A stretch of DNA of 64,000 nt from Haematococcus lacustris (GCA_030144725.1 JASKMD010000003.1:19478710-19542709); one strand, 5' to 3'; positions 1-12,480 are shown, counted from the stretch's first letter. Translations and numbers: made by a program. The notes: generated from the letters alone by a model not told the origin.

Positions 1-385
1 TTATCATTTCTTGGCATTTGCCTGTTAGTGTTGCTGCCACACACAAACTCATAGACTCGATGTTCTTAGTGCATGGCAGCCCCAGCATTCGCTACTGGGC
101 AGCACACTACTATACAACTGTGACCGGCCTACACATGTTGTTGCCTGGGACCTAATAATGATCTGAGTGACGTGGAGTGATCTGAAGGGATCTGGCAACT
201 GACCAACAGGGACTGGTAGTCGAGGAATAACCTGGCCACGAGGCCTGGGCACGCAGGCAGCATGGGTGCCTGGTTAGGGGCGTCTGCAGGTCAGGCTCGC
301 CCATGCAAGCGGTTGCCCCTCCCACACCTTGCCACATGTGCGTCTGCAAGGTGTGCTGCCTCCCCCAGCCCCTCCCCAGCCTGAC

Positions 386-2415
386 CTGGAGGTGCAGCAG
401 GGCGGCCGGCACCTGGGCCTCCCTGGCACGCGCCTCCGCCTTGGCCTGGGCCCGGGCCTGGGCCGCCTGGTGGGCTGCCGCTGCCGCAGCTGCGTCCGCC
501 TCGACCCGTTCCTGCCGCTGCCGCAGTGCAATCTCCAGGTCATCCTGGACGCTGATGCCCGGCACCTGCATGCAGTCCGGACAGCAGCAGCAAGCCTAGA
601 GCCCAACACCTGTCATGGTGCCAATACTGTGTGCTGAACCACGCGCTGCCTGGTGCCTGTGGCTAGCGATGGTACCTGCTGTGGCTCCAAACAGCCTGGC
701 CAGCCTGTTAGCCTGCCCTTGACTGAACCACGTTCTAGGCTGCAACGCCTCTGCCTAGCCTGCCCTTCCTGCCGTCCAGCCGTGCCCATCCAGCCGTGCC
801 CCAGCCGTGCCGTCCAGCCGTGCCCCTGCCGTCCAGCCGTGTCCATCCAGCCGTGAGCCTAGTCTTCCCCAGTCCCAAGCACTGCAAGTCCTGACTTGCT
901 TGTCAGCCTGCATTGCCCTGCCCGCGGCCCACCTGCACCACCATCTGTGAAGCACGTGCCAGTGATGCCGCGGCCTCTGCCGCTGCAACGCCCCGCTTGG
1001 CGCCCCGAGGCCCTGCCCCCTCCGCTTCTGGGTCGTGCTGATACACCAGCAGGCCATCTGGGGTCTTAATGGGCAGCCCACGCCCTTTGCGCTCCTCAGC
1101 CTGCGCCAAGCATACAGCCCACGACCAGCAGCAGCAGGCGGCACCCTGTATTGCTCACTTTGCATCGGCCACCACATGCCCCATGCCCTGCTGGACCTAC
1201 CTGCACCCAGGCCCCTCACACCATGCTCCTCTGCCATCTTGCACCTGGTAGGGTGGCCCACCCAGCATCCTGGCAGCTAGGGCAAGCTGTGGCTAGTTCT
1301 GTCATCACGACGACATGGTGAGACAGGGACAGGCACACCAGGGTGCAAGCAGCGCTGGCAGATGCCTGATAAGGAGGTGCGCCCCCCTCCTCAAGCCCCC
1401 GACCTGTCCTGGCTGCCTGGCTACCATCAGGACCTACACAGGGCACTTCCTCACTACCTGGTGCCTGCCCCACTGCTCCATGTGCTACCTACGCCATCAG
1501 CCCTTGCCCAGCCTGCACATGGGCTGACCAGCAAGGACCTGGGCCTGTGGCACACAGCCTTGCATGCCGCAGGGGGCAGCTGGCAAGCCACGGGCACCCT
1601 GCAGCTGTGTTGGCAGCAGCCTGATGGCGTCCTTGCCTGCGCACAGGCTAGTGGGGTGTACCATGCTCAGAGCTCCCAACTCCCAGCTCATGGGCTCCCA
1701 AGTCAGGGGCAAGGTTGCAAACAGCTGGCGGGCTTGAAGCGTGCAGACTGACACACTGCCAGGGGCTGCAAGGCTGGGGAGATGCAGACAGGCTGAGTCA
1801 GCCCTGGAGCTGCTTGAGCCTGATCCCATGCGCTCAGGTGCAGGGGGAGAGCAAACGCTGCAGCCCTGGCGACTTGCCTTGGCAGTCTGGCGACGAACCC
1901 GCTCATACGCCTCCAGCCCCTCCATGTCATCATCGTTGTCTGCTTCACCTAGGCTAGCCGGCTCCGCCTGCTGACCATCTGAGGCTGAGGCTGAGGCTGC
2001 GGCTGCCTGCTTCCGCTGTGCATCCTTCACAGACCTACAGGTCGGGCATGCAGAAGAGGTGACTGTGACAGATGCCAGGGTTGCTGGCTGGCAGATGCTC
2101 CAGAGGTACGCAGCAGGCTACCTGTCAAGGGCTGATTTGTCCAAGTTGGCCAAGAAGCCCAGCTGTCGGCTGTGTTGCTGCACGAACGCGATGTCGTCGT
2201 CGCTGAGTGACCCGTCGTCACTGCCTTCAACATCGGGTAGAGCGATGTCCCGGAGCTGCGGTGCGGCCTGCGGGCGGCGGGCGCACTCTTGTGTATGCTG
2301 AACCTGTCATTATGCCTGCGTGGGAACCTGCCTAGCTCACCTTCTTTAGCGATTTACTCTTGCCCTTGGCTGCCGGCTTGCCTTTCGGGTGTGGCTTCCC
2401 TGACTTCTGTCGCAT
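386..2415 (-). CDS. NOC3: Noc3-like nucleolar complex protein, N-terminal part (partial, runs off the left edge)
   Basis: Five exons read in one open phase: 2341-2415, 2122-2267, 1878-2034, 933-1100 and 386-565. Translation starts at the ATG at 2415 with a Lys-rich nucleolar-type leader (about 25 residues). It continues with an acidic stretch and DDDIAFVQQHSRQLGFLANL, then MEGLEAYERVRRQ, LPIKTPDGLLVYQ, and finally an Ala/Arg/Glu-rich helix. This order of an acidic 'DDxxFVxxN/H' box, a 'YE' box and an 'LPIKTxDG' box is what I recall for the N-terminus of Noc3, which with Noc2 moves pre-60S particles out of the nucleolus. The conserved ARM-like core and CBF domain should lie left of base 1, so the family call rests on short motifs. 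Exon 3 ends at an AAG|GCAAGT site, implying a GC-AG intron. The last exon (VPGISVQDDLEIALRQ...) is in phase but not clearly family-specific. Alternative: another Lys-rich nucleolar protein. Confidence 0.5.
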
Positions 2416-2419
2416 TGAG

Positions 2420-3329
2420 TCAAAGGAGGCTCCTAGGCCGCAATTCGAGCGGTGTTGAGGAGCAGCTCGTCATGTATGCATGTCACTGCATGTTCAATTC
2501 ACGATGCCTCCATTTGCCGGGGAAGAACCAGCAAGCCGCTAACTCTTCCGCGTGCATTTACAAATCCCTTACCTGGGCCTCGATGAGGCACTAATACCGA
2601 CATCTGCTCTCATATGTCATGAACACCATCGTCCTGTCGCAAGATATCGGTACTTTGCGCTGAGTCATGTTGCAACCTTAGGTGTACACTTAACTCTGAT
2701 GTGCATTACAGTGAACCCCGACCCTCCTAGAGGGTGAAGGAGGCCAAACAATGGCTGACGGCCTAAGCGGTGTAAGCCATCTTTGGCTTCCTGACACAAC
2801 ACAACAACATCATCAGTATTGTACGAGCGGAATGATGGCGGAGCAACGGAAGAAGATGGCCTAAGAACTACGTCCACTACATGAAATCTTGCTTGTTTTG
2901 ATCACCATCAAACAAACATTCAACATGGAACAGCCTGTTTCACTGTGGGTAATCTCACTCCGCTACTCCAAACAAATTGCATCATCAATGCAGCCAATGC
3001 AGCCAAACTTGATCAGCAAGGACAGACCCACCCTGTCACAGAGCGTGGACAGATCCTGGGTAACGTTACTCGTCCCAAAGGTCTTGCAGCGTCTTGTATG
3101 GCCCAGAGGCATGCGTCAAAAAGGTACCCGCCACCATGCGTATCTGCATGCGGGCATCAGGGCATGCCTCTACCATGACAACTTCATCGCCGCAAAGCTA
3201 CATGGGAGCCAACCACGTTCGCCAGCACATCCAGGACAGGTTGCAAACACAGCTGCAAGAGGTACTAGGGTTTGTTGACATTGGTGGAGGTTCAAGTGTT
3301 GCATGCTGCCCATCAGCAAATGCCATGTA
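2420..3329. other. Intergenic stretch with one dispersed-repeat copy
   Basis: No coding exon is supported between the Noc3-like start and the aldo-keto reductase. Positions about 2908-2960 carry a repeat (ACAAACATTCAACATGGAAC... GTGGGTAATCTCACTC) seen again at 16196-16255 and, more diverged, at 60247-60295. Otherwise I see nothing recognisable. Confidence 0.5.
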
Positions 3330-3471
<142 letters not shown>

Positions 3472-3673
3472 CACAGCCCTGCACCCCCACCCATCATTCA
3501 GCACACTGGTGCCCTGCAGCCCTGCAGCCCTCTGAACGCCAGCGCCCCTCACCCTCATCATTGCCCTGACTGTAGGCCCAGCACCATTTGCATCACCCTC
3601 ATCATTGCCATACAGACTCAGCGCCATCAGCCTGAGCGCAAGCTTGGTGCCGCCCTGAGCAGAGGCGGATACC

Positions 3674-6600
3674 CTAGCAAGGCCAGCGCACCTGGGTGGG
3701 TATGGCCTCCAACGCCTGCATGTCGGCCTCGCTCAGGCTCCAGCTGAACAGGTCCAGGTTGGCGGCAATGCGGCCAGGGTTCACGCTCTTGGGCAGCACA
3801 GAGGTGCCGCGCTGCACCCCCCACCGCAGCATCACCTGCACCAGCAGGCAGGGAGGGGGAGGTGCAGCTGTGGGTGGTGTGATTCCATCCCCCTGCTCCC
3901 TGCCCCCGCATAAAGACCACTGGATTGCTGGCCCATCCACCTCCCCCTATTCCCACCACTGAGGCGTTGTGATGCGAGTTAGTTCTCACTCTCCACAGCA
4001 GTGGCAGAAGCAGCTGCTCAGCAGCTGAGCATGAGCGTGTGTAACAGTATCTTCGTAGCAGGGTGTGTGCCTCACTGCCACACCAAGCAAATGCCCTCTC
4101 ATGCTGCTGATGCTGATGCGGGTGACCAGCTGGGCGGAGCTCTGTCTTGAGGTCAGAGAAAGGCCCAAGGCGCCGTAAGCAGCAGCAGCAGTAGCAGCAG
4201 CAGGGCAAGTAGCCGCTGCACAGCCGTCAGGCACTGCTGCAGGGCCCAGGGGACCCTAGGGGGTTGAGGGATGCCTGGACTGCATGGAGTGCATGGAAAC
4301 TGTGAACTGCTGTAGGGGTGGGGAGGCGCAGCGCCAGCGAGGAGGAGAGGGGTGCGCTGACCTGAGCGGGGCTGCGGCCCAGACGCTCCGCCACCTGCAC
4401 TACAACTGGGTCCTTCATGGGGGAGGGCGTGTCGGCTCCACGGCCCATGATGCCTGCGGGGCAGACAGAGGCAGTGGCAGTCCTGGAGGCCATGGCGCCC
4501 GTGGGCCTCACCATGGCATGCCCAGCCAGAGCAGCAGTGACTGTCCTCCACCACCACCCAGGGGCTGACCTGACCCTAGTTGGGATGGTGGCTGCAACCT
4601 GTGGGCTGGCACAAGGGCTGGCAGCAGACATTGCAGCAGACATTGCAGCACAGCAGCCAGGCCGCCAGGGTCGCTACTGTCTACGGCCCGGCGCTCGCAA
4701 TGGCATCCACCAGGTCAGGGAGTCCCGGGCTGTTGCCAGCGGCTCAGGGGGCAGCCTGGCCAGCACCTAGGCAGTAGCCCCTAGGCGGTGGTGGCACCGC
4801 ATGAGTTGACTGCCAGCAGCATAAGCTCAGCGATGAAGGGCATGCAACTGGGCACACTGTTCAATAGCAAGCAGGAAGCTGACAACCAGGCAGTTGAAGC
4901 AAAGGAGTGTGGGACAAATGCTGCTGCGCCTGCTCTACAACAAACGGCGTGGTAAGATGGCAAAGGTGGCCTTGCATCTCCTGAAGCAATGCCCTCCAGC
5001 CGTCCGCCCACCCACATGACCCTCTGGTCCCCCTTGACAGCCTAGGCAGCCATAGTGGCTACGGCTGCCCTCATCGCCAAGATGACCAAGGCTGGGGGAG
5101 GCGATCAGCTGACCAGGGACCGCCTGGCGGTCTGACCCTGCTTTTGCCGCCCAAATGCCAATGGGCTATTTGGGCATCATAAAAAAGCCTATGCAGTGCC
5201 CCGCAGCAAGCACAGCAGCTCAGGCCCAGTCAAGCCACCACAGCCTACCGTTAGCATGTGCATGGACATGTCAGACATGGGCTTTGTTGAATCGGCAGGC
5301 AGCAGCAGGGAGAAGATACCTGGCTGGAGCCCCTCACACACTGGCTTACTCCGCTCCCAGATACCACACACAGCGCCATCGCCGGCTCTACCGCCACCCT
5401 TCACCTCCCCGCCCCCCGCCCCGCCCCCCCATGACTCACTGGCGCTGTCAGGTGACCCCAGAGGGGAGTAGGCTGTGAAGTGGATGCCATGGGCCTGGCA
5501 CCACTGCAGCAGTGCTGTGTTCCTGTGCGGCACACAGCACACAGCCCAGTTGAGCGCCAGCTTCCCTCCCTCTTCTCTGGTAACTTAACAAGTGCAGGGC
5601 TATAAGAGTGGTGGTGAGGGTGGAGGTGAGGGTGAGGGAAAAATGGAGGGCAGGCTGGGTTGTCCCTGCCCCTGCCCCTGCCCCTGCCCCTGCCCCTGCC
5701 CCTGCCCTTCACCTGAAGTATGTGTGAGCCTCTACTTGCAGCACTGCTGGCTTGATGCGGGCCTCAGCCATCAGTGCCTCCATCTTCTTGCTGCTGAAGT
5801 TGCTGACCCCAATGCTGCGCACCAAGCCCTGCAGTTCGGGAGCAGCAGCTTGGCACACCCTTGACCGGAGGCAAAACAGCCTTGCCCAGCTAGCGGACGA
5901 ACGTACACTGGAAGTCTGCAGTGCACCCCCAGACTACACCCAGCACCTGACCCAACCCCCACCAGCACCCCCAGACTACACAACTGTACAAAGCACCCAG
6001 CACCAGCATCACAAGATGGTGTGGGATGCATACAGCAATGTTTGTTGTTGGGTTTCACCGCGAAGCCACCAGCCTGGTGTGGCTGCTGGGTAGTAGGCGC
6101 ATGGAAGGGAAGAAACAGAGAGACCTGTACAGGTGCCCTGACCAGGTGGCCCCCCACATGACCCTGACCCTATTCCTGACCCTGACGCTACCCCTGCCCC
6201 TGGCCGCCCTCCTGCCCCTGACCTTGCTCCTAAAGCTGGCCCTTGCCTAGACATTCCTGCCCACACTCCTCTCCACATCCCTCCCTGCTGCCCTCTTCTG
6301 CTTTGCCCCACAGGCGACGCGTCTGCTACCACAGGCCTGTTGCTCTTGCTGGCCCTGTTCCCACCTTGTCCACCAACTGCTCCATGGCGCGCCACGTGTC
6401 AATCAGAGGGGGTGACACATCTGGCCCAGGGACCAGGCTGGAGGGCCAGTGTATGAGGTATAGGTCGAGCTGCGACAGCTGCAGGTCGCTAAGGGTCTTG
6501 CGGCAGGCTGCCTCAACGCGTGAGGGAGCGTGCTCTGTGTTCCTGGAGCATGCCATCACCAGGCGGTGGGTAGGCGGGTGGGTAGGCGGGTGGGCAGGCG

Positions 6601-7522
6601 GGTGGGCAGGCGGGTGGGCAGGCATCAAACAGTTGGTTCAGTCCCTGTCCCTGAGGACTGAAGACACCATGCAATGCATTCCATGGCAAGATGCCAGCGT
6701 CTTAGCACTTACCACAGCTTGGATGTGACGAACACCTCTTCCCGGCCCAGGTGCCCCTCCTGGAACACTTCATGGAAAGCCGCCCCAACCTGCCAGGCAC
6801 GCACGGCACGGCTGGAGTGCTGTAGCAGCGTCTTGGATAGTGTGCTGCTGCTGCCCACTGAGCGGTTGCATGGCGCCCAGCACCACTGCCTTCAGGTGCT
6901 GAACCATAAGCTGGAAACCTAGGCCGTGGAGGGGCTGGCACGTGACACAGGGCCTGCGCCCTCCCTGTCACAAATGACTAAGTTTCAAGCCTCACGGTCA
7001 GGCTGACAGAAAGCAGGCACGCCATGCCACGTGCTCTGGCTGCGTGCTTTGCCACTGATCGCATTGTCATGCAGGTCATGACCCCGCCACTCCAACCTCA
7101 TGCTCATTGCCGTACACAGCTGCACAGTCGATGTGGCGGTACCCGGCTTTCAAAGCTGTGACAACAGCTGCATGGACTTCGCCTTTGGCCGCCTTCCTGA
7201 GGGCCAGCAGATCAGATCAAGCTCGGCTCAGCGTCCAAGGTCGGCCCCGTCGCTCAGGGCAGCGCACTGACCAGGTGCCTAAGCCCACAACGGGAATGCG
7301 ATGCCCAGTGTTGAGCTGCGCCTCCAGCTGGTCGACATAGGTGTAGCCTTTCACTGCACCACTCTTAATTAGCTCCCGCCTCTCCTGGGCAATGGCCAGC
7401 ATTTCCTTTTGCAGGGCGTCCTGCCCGTCGCGACCAGACCCGTTAGTGCTGACATTCGTCATGTCCAACACTTTCGCGCTGCCAACGGGAGTGGCCTGCG
7501 CGGCTGTAGGTGGGATGTCCAT
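3674..7522 (-). CDS. Aldo-keto reductase (AKR superfamily), 8 exons, 352 aa
   Basis: Exons: 7272-7522, 7097-7196, 6713-6789, 6365-6542, 5713-5828, 5440-5522, 4362-4453, 3674-3835. Every junction is GT-AG, phases agree, and the sum is 1059 nt. It is an NAD(P)H-dependent carbonyl reductase on a TIM barrel. The full catalytic tetrad is present: D107 and Y112 ([11 protein letters not shown]), K141 (VTSKLW) and H174 (LYLIHWP). Other family signatures are VVGLGTW near residue 80, [16 protein letters not shown] for the middle of the barrel, FTAYSPLGS, and [17 protein letters not shown] for the cofactor-binding C-terminus. The start is the first in-frame ATG. It leaves about 70 residues before the barrel, longer than usual, possibly a targeting or accessory segment. 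The protein ends PTQVRWPC, about 20 residues shorter than plant AKR4C enzymes. CAG|GTGCGC just before the stop could be a donor to an unseen last exon. Substrate cannot be inferred. Confidence 0.93.
6561..6622. repeat. 12-bp minisatellite in aldo-keto reductase intron 3
   Basis: About five copies of GGCGGGTGGGTA/GGCGGGTGGGCA lie wholly inside the 6543-6712 intron. A (CCCTGC)n run at about 5661-5708 sits just inside the donor of intron 5 of the same gene. Confidence 0.85.
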
Positions 7523-8246
7523 GAACAGCGTTTTGCGTCCCACTCGTCAGGCCGAAACTTCACGTTCCGCTTGTGGTCACATATCCCACACCGGCGGGAA
7601 GTTACCGACAGCACCTCCTCGGCCTGCTTAAGCTAAGCCTCAGCCGTCAGTTGCTCACCATCAGCTCCTATACAATAGCCGTATCCCTCCTTGATGCGTC
7701 TTTCATGTCTTTAATAGCTGTTACATAGCTGTTGCATAGCTGTTCATAGCTGTTATGATATCAAGGCGGTGCATAAAGCCAAGCTCAAACTGCCCCACCT
7801 TGAAGGGAGTCTACCCCTGTTATCAAAGCGTAGCCGCAGCTCAGTCACGTGATTTCAGTCGATTTTGATCCCTTGAGCAGAGCACACGCGATGCAATGCA
7901 GTCCAGAAAGCATAGTGGAGTGTGCCAGCCGTAAGGCACATAGCGTTGCGATGGGTGGCCTGTGATGGGTGGGTAGAGCACTGTAGGGGTACTTCATGCC
8001 GGCTCTTGCTAACAGATCCCCCAAAAAGCAGGGAATAGTTCAGATGAAAAGCGCCTGATACAGTGGGAGGAGCCCATACAGCCCTGCAACTATTGCTTTG
8101 CGACTGCTTGGTTGGCAACCACCCAGGTCGCAGGAAGCCTGAGCCCATAGTCTCCTGCCCTGGCCGGTAGCCATCCCAGCACAGCACATTGTGTCTTGTC
8201 TGCAGCTCAGCATATTGTGCACATGTCAGCAGTATACATCTCAAGG
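7523..8246. other. Spacer between aldo-keto reductase start and four-TM gene end
   Basis: The segment holds the putative promoter/5'UTR of the reductase. Positions 7713-7754 contain four imperfect copies of CATAGCTGTT. An open frame at about 7530-7630 (-) includes a C-x2-C motif (CGICDHKRNVKFRPDEW) in a different frame from the reductase. I could not connect it to a gene. Confidence 0.4.
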
Positions 8247-10494
8247 TCAATAGTTCTGAGGTGGAAGGGGTGGCTTCTCCTGACTCAGGCCATTGGAGCC
8301 AATAGCTGTTGGACCCATGCCTGTTGCAGGCGCAGTGGTACTGACGTTTGTGAAGCCTCCTGCTGCTGGACTGGTAGCCTTAGTTGCACCATGCTGCACA
8401 GCAACACCGCACAGCTCACACTATCAAGAGTGAAGCAGTAGGCATTTACACATGCGTGTAGGCGTTGGGTGGCTAGTTGTAGCTGATTAAGGCATCCCTT
8501 CAGCTCAACCCAGCCACCCGGCAGTGTTGACAGAGCATGAAGCATCATGCATTTTGGAATGGTCAACATGGGGTGCTTCGACCCTCGACGGCTGTCATAT
8601 CCTCCACACTGCAATACTCACCCCGATGAAGATGATGAGGCCGTAGTTGACTATGCAGCAGAACATGCACCCAACAGCAGCAGCGTCATATGCTTTGGAA
8701 TCCAGGTCCCTGCAGGGAACCAGCAACAGGGGAGATGTGGTTGCAATGACACCTGGCAGAGTCAATGCTTGTAAAGTCACTGTGACAAAGGCTGGCAAGT
8801 GTACAAAGTAGTCATGCCAAAACATGCAAGGTTACCAAAGCTGCCTGGCAGCATGCAAGAGGAGGAGCCATGGGGATTGGGTGGTTGATTATAGTGCATG
8901 CCAGAAAAGTGCCTGTTGTGTAACGTGTGGCAGCTCAATCCATGCTGCAACCAATCCAGCTCTAGCTACTGGCACCCCCAAGGGGCAGGCACTAGCTAAG
9001 AATGCATGCACATTAACCATCAAGGCTCCTGGCATGCCGCAGGGTTTGAGAGACTCAGCAGGGGCAAGGAAGAGCCAGACAGGTTGCCCGGTAGTGTGGT
9101 GCTGGTGGATGCGCACCTCACCAGCCAGGTTGGCACATCTGTGGACAGACGCCAGCCTTGTGAGATGCAGCTGCACCATGAGCAGCCCACCAGGCCTGAG
9201 GGCTGGAAGCCCCCAGCAGGGCAGGTGAACCTCCACCTGGTGCGCCCAGCCCGAGCGGCATGACCTGGCTAAGCATTGCCTGATGTGGTGCCCCCAGGTG
9301 CCCCCACGCAGACTACACAGCTTGTAACTTGACAGCCTGAGCCCAGTGCTTTACCGCCGGCCAAGCGCACCAAAGATGTGCTGGCAGCTTAACCCAGCCA
9401 GCCCACCATGGGCACAGGTGGCACCCACTGGAGCTGTGCTGGTGGCCTGCCGGTGGCAAGGGCAAGGGTCATACAAGGGCAAGGAGTACCTGGAGTTGGG
9501 GCTACAAGCGGCTGCAAGGCCGGCCACCCAAAGCCCAGCAGCAGCAGGCTGCTGGGGCACAGCAGTGTGTGCCCCACATTTCAGCTGTTATCAGCTTGCT
9601 ATTAGAGCATGCATGTCATGCCAACTCTGAGCTATAGCCCTGTCACAGGGGGCAGGCAATAGTGTAGGTGGAAGGCGCACATGCCATGTGCATGGGAACA
9701 TAACTTCACACAGACAAAACACCGTCTGTAGTCCCTAGTGAGGGTCAAGGTGCTGGCTCAGGGACGTTTAGTGGACCCTGGGGCAGGCTCTACGCCCAAT
9801 GGCAGTAGGTTCTTGTTTAGACTCACTCAGCCAGCCAGCCTCTGTTGAAGGAGTTGGTGAACATCTTCCTTGTAGTGAAGGTAAGCAGGCCGGTGACCAT
9901 GACCAAGTACGCCATGTAGATGAATTGTGCCTTGGGGAAGATGTTCAAGAAGCAAGTGAAAAGCATGACTGCACAAACGACCAACCAGGCAGGGCAACAG
10001 GCACCACAAGGTCTGATTTAGAACTGAGTCCAGTGATGAATGACTCCCATGTGTTGCGTGGCATGTCTAGTACCTTGCTGCAACCGTACGTGCGTACGTG
10101 TACCATGGATGACTTACCAAGGATGAGTATGAGCTCAAAGAAAACAGCCCACCAGTCTTGCTGATAGGTTTGTGTGCAGGACATCAAGTCAGTATCTGAG
10201 CTGTTATCATTGCAGAACTTTGTGCTCGCCGCCAATCCTGCCAGGGCGACGACCCTGCAAGCCAGGGGAAAAATCATGCAAGGCACAGGCACAGACAGTG
10301 CTTTCGCAGCTAATACGCCTCGGACGGCACATCCGACATGATTCAGCGATCACGGAGACATTCGTTTTGGCGAAAACAGGTGCAAGGCACGCACGAGCAA
10401 AGGGCACATTGACTGCTAGAGAGACTTCGCACCATGACGCCAAGCCCAGCAAGAGAAGGATGAGCCCTACGGGGTGGATGTGCAACTTAGCCAT
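8247..10494 (-). CDS. Four-helix membrane protein, paralog A, 5 exons, 191 aa
   Basis: Exons: 10433-10494, 10118-10254, 9827-9968, 8622-8709, 8247-8393. Splice phases agree and total 576 nt. Four hydrophobic segments are seen: HPVGLILLLLGLASWVVALA at the N-terminus, WWAVFFELILILVMLFTCF, FIYMAYLVMVTGLLT, and AAVGCMFCCIVNYGLIIFIG. Two Cys lie in the first extracytoplasmic or lumenal loop. A Thr/Pro/Gly-rich tail of about 48 residues ends PPLPPQNY. I do not recognise the family, and topology is inferred from hydrophobicity only. It is divergently transcribed from paralog B, which shares the order of hydrophobic segments, the WVVALxGLAAST motif and the first intron positions. Intron 3 (8710-9826) hosts a dispersed repeat on the opposite strand. 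Confidence 0.8.
9400..9780 (+). repeat. Dispersed repeat family, copy A (in intron of paralog A)
   Basis: Shares with 13380-13825, 15845-16025 and 27480-27870 a degenerate coding end (KGKEY..LGYKRL..KPPKAQ type) followed by a noncoding tail with GGCAATAGTGTAGGTGG, CATGCCATGTG and CCCTAGTGAGGG. The arrangement suggests the 3' end of a transposable element. Copy A's reading frame is disrupted. Confidence 0.7.
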
Positions 10495-10699
10495 GTGTTG
10501 CGATGACAGTAAGCGCACTGAAGGCAACAACACCGTGCAAGCTGTAGTATCCTTGGAAAGCTACACAGCACGTTAAACACGGCCCCGCGAAAGTGAATTA
10601 CAAACGTGCATAGCCTCGGCACATTCAACAATACAGCTGTAGGATCGTCAGCACACACTTAAACTACCCTGCGAAGCTGCGGCTCTTCTGTTGAAGAAC
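10495..10699. promoter_or_regulatory. Bidirectional promoter region between divergent paralogs
   Basis: Only 205 bp separate the two start codons, so both 5'UTRs and both core promoters must lie here. I see no convincing TATA box. The call is from gene geometry only. Confidence 0.5.
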
Positions 10700-11775
10700 A
10701 TGGCGGTGAAGAATCTGCATCTACACCCAATCGGCCTGGGGCTGTTGGTCTTTGGACTGCTGAGCTGGTGATGGTTTCGGGTCAGGCACCTGCTGGAACG
10801 TGTCTGTTTGCTAAGCTCAAGTTGTGCAGCGGTCCTCTTTCTGCAGGGTGGTGGCGCTGGGAGGTCTTGCGGCATCAACACAGTTCTGTCGCACCCAGGA
10901 CGACGAAAGCGGGACCGCAGTGTTGGTATCCAACACAACAATCGCATTCAGCAAGTCTATCTCCTGCGCTCAGCAATATCAGATGGAGTGGTGGAGCATT
11001 TGGTTCGAGTTTTTCCTGCTCGTGATTATGCTAGGTGAGAGCCTTCACACAGACACAAAGCGCAGCGATTTGTCGCAACATGACTGCTCCTTCTAGACTG
11101 GCGCTTGCATGTACTAACGCGGTTATCTCGTGTTGGGTGCAGGCACTTGCTTTGTCAATGCCTTTGACCGGGCGCGCTTGATCTACTTGAGCTACCTGGC
11201 CCTCGTGACCATCCTCTTGACACAGGTGCCGCAACCTTGCTCGCTGCAAGCATGGCTTGCACCCCTGCATGCAGGGCCAGTAGGAGTGGCTCGGCATCCT
11301 GTTGTGATTGCCACTGCTTGCAGACTGCTACCAACTTCTGCACTAACAGCTTCAAAGCCCACAATGGCGCCATTGTGATCAAGGATGAGAAGCAAAGTGC
11401 ACTGAATGCAGCTGCAGCTGGGACGGTGCTGCTTTGCATCTGCAACTATGCGGTGAGTAGCTCAACACCTGGCACTGTTCAATTCAGCCAAGGCATTTCT
11501 TTGACCAATGATGTAACCTTTCCCTCCTGCTTTTGTGCAGCTCATCATCTTTGTTGGGGTAAGTAAGTGAGCTGATATGTCAGCAGGTCTTCCCCGGCTG
11601 TCACCAATCAACAGCTAGCAATGTTCTTTGACCCCCAGCTGAGTGCTCCGGTGGGTGTGGATGCATACTTAACATGTGTCCGTCCTTTCCTCTGCAGCTT
11701 GGAGCTGCGGCAGCTCAAATGGGAGGTTTGAACCTGTCAAGTCCGGAGGCAAAATATCAACCTTCCAACTTTTAG
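10700..11775 (+). CDS. Four-helix membrane protein, paralog B, 6 exons, 187 aa
   Basis: Exons: 10700-10767, 10847-11034, 11143-11225, 11324-11452, 11541-11558, 11698-11775, totalling 564 nt in phase. The protein begins MAVKNLHLHPIGLGLLVFGL and continues WVVALGGLAASTQFC. A second helix follows (WWSIWFEFFLLVIMLGTCF), then LIYLSYLALVTILLT and AAAAGTVLLCICNYALIIFVG, and a short tail ending QPSNF. The fifth exon is only 18 bp (LIIFVG); in paralog A the same residues are fused to the preceding exon. A possible extra 12-bp exon (LSAP) at 11639-11650 has an acceptor and donor and keeps phase. Membrane location is inferred; function unknown. Paralogy with the neighbouring gene points to a local inverted duplication. 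Confidence 0.8.
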
Positions 11776-12480
11776 TCATCACAGCAGCAGTAGGAGCTCT
11801 TCACTGACATGAGGCCACAGGGCCACGACATCCCTATGCAGCTTGGGTGCGATACCCAGGATGTGCATAAGGTGGAGTAGCTTCTACAGGACAAACCCTG
11901 ACATACACCAACAGCTTGACATTTGGCAGGTTTGCTCTTCTCCTCACTCTATGTTTAACCTGATGGTGATGGATACGAATCGAGGAGGTGCAGGAAGTGC
12001 ACACCAACACGTGCTCATGCCCAGGTTAAAGCAAATAGTCAAGCTGGCTCCCCACTGTAAACTCATCATCTCGCAGCCTGTGTTTGATCTCGTAGCCTGT
12101 GTTTGATCTCGCAGCCTGTGTTTGATTACAACTCATGAGGTGCATGAGGGCTTTAGGGATGAAAACATGTAAACTCATCTCCCATCTCATGTCAAATGTT
12201 TGGCTGTAAAATGGCTGAATAGTACCCAGCAGTGGGCTGCAAGCGGCTGCAAGACCAAAGGAGCAGCAGCATGTGGCATAGTGATGTTCGCACTAGACAC
12301 TGTCGAAGCTGTTGCTTGTAAGAGAGCATGTGTTTCACGCCAACATTTCCTGCTTCAACCTTGAATACACCACCCCACTGTACAAAGTCGTCAAACAGCT
12401 GCTGGTTTCAGCCCTTCCCCGCACTCTCCTTGCTTCACATGTAGTTCCATTTGCTGCAACTGCCTGCGCCATACTCTAAC
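11776..12480. other. Intergenic stretch with two dispersed-repeat fragments
   Basis: Positions 11848-11902 recur in inverse orientation at about 32231-32300 (GATACCCAGGATGTGC...CTTCTACAGGACAAAC). Positions about 12095-12160 recur inversely at about 28560-28618 (GATCTCGCAGCCTGTGTTTG...). A fragment of the tail-bearing repeat family appears at about 12235-12345. No gene is seen. Confidence 0.6.
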
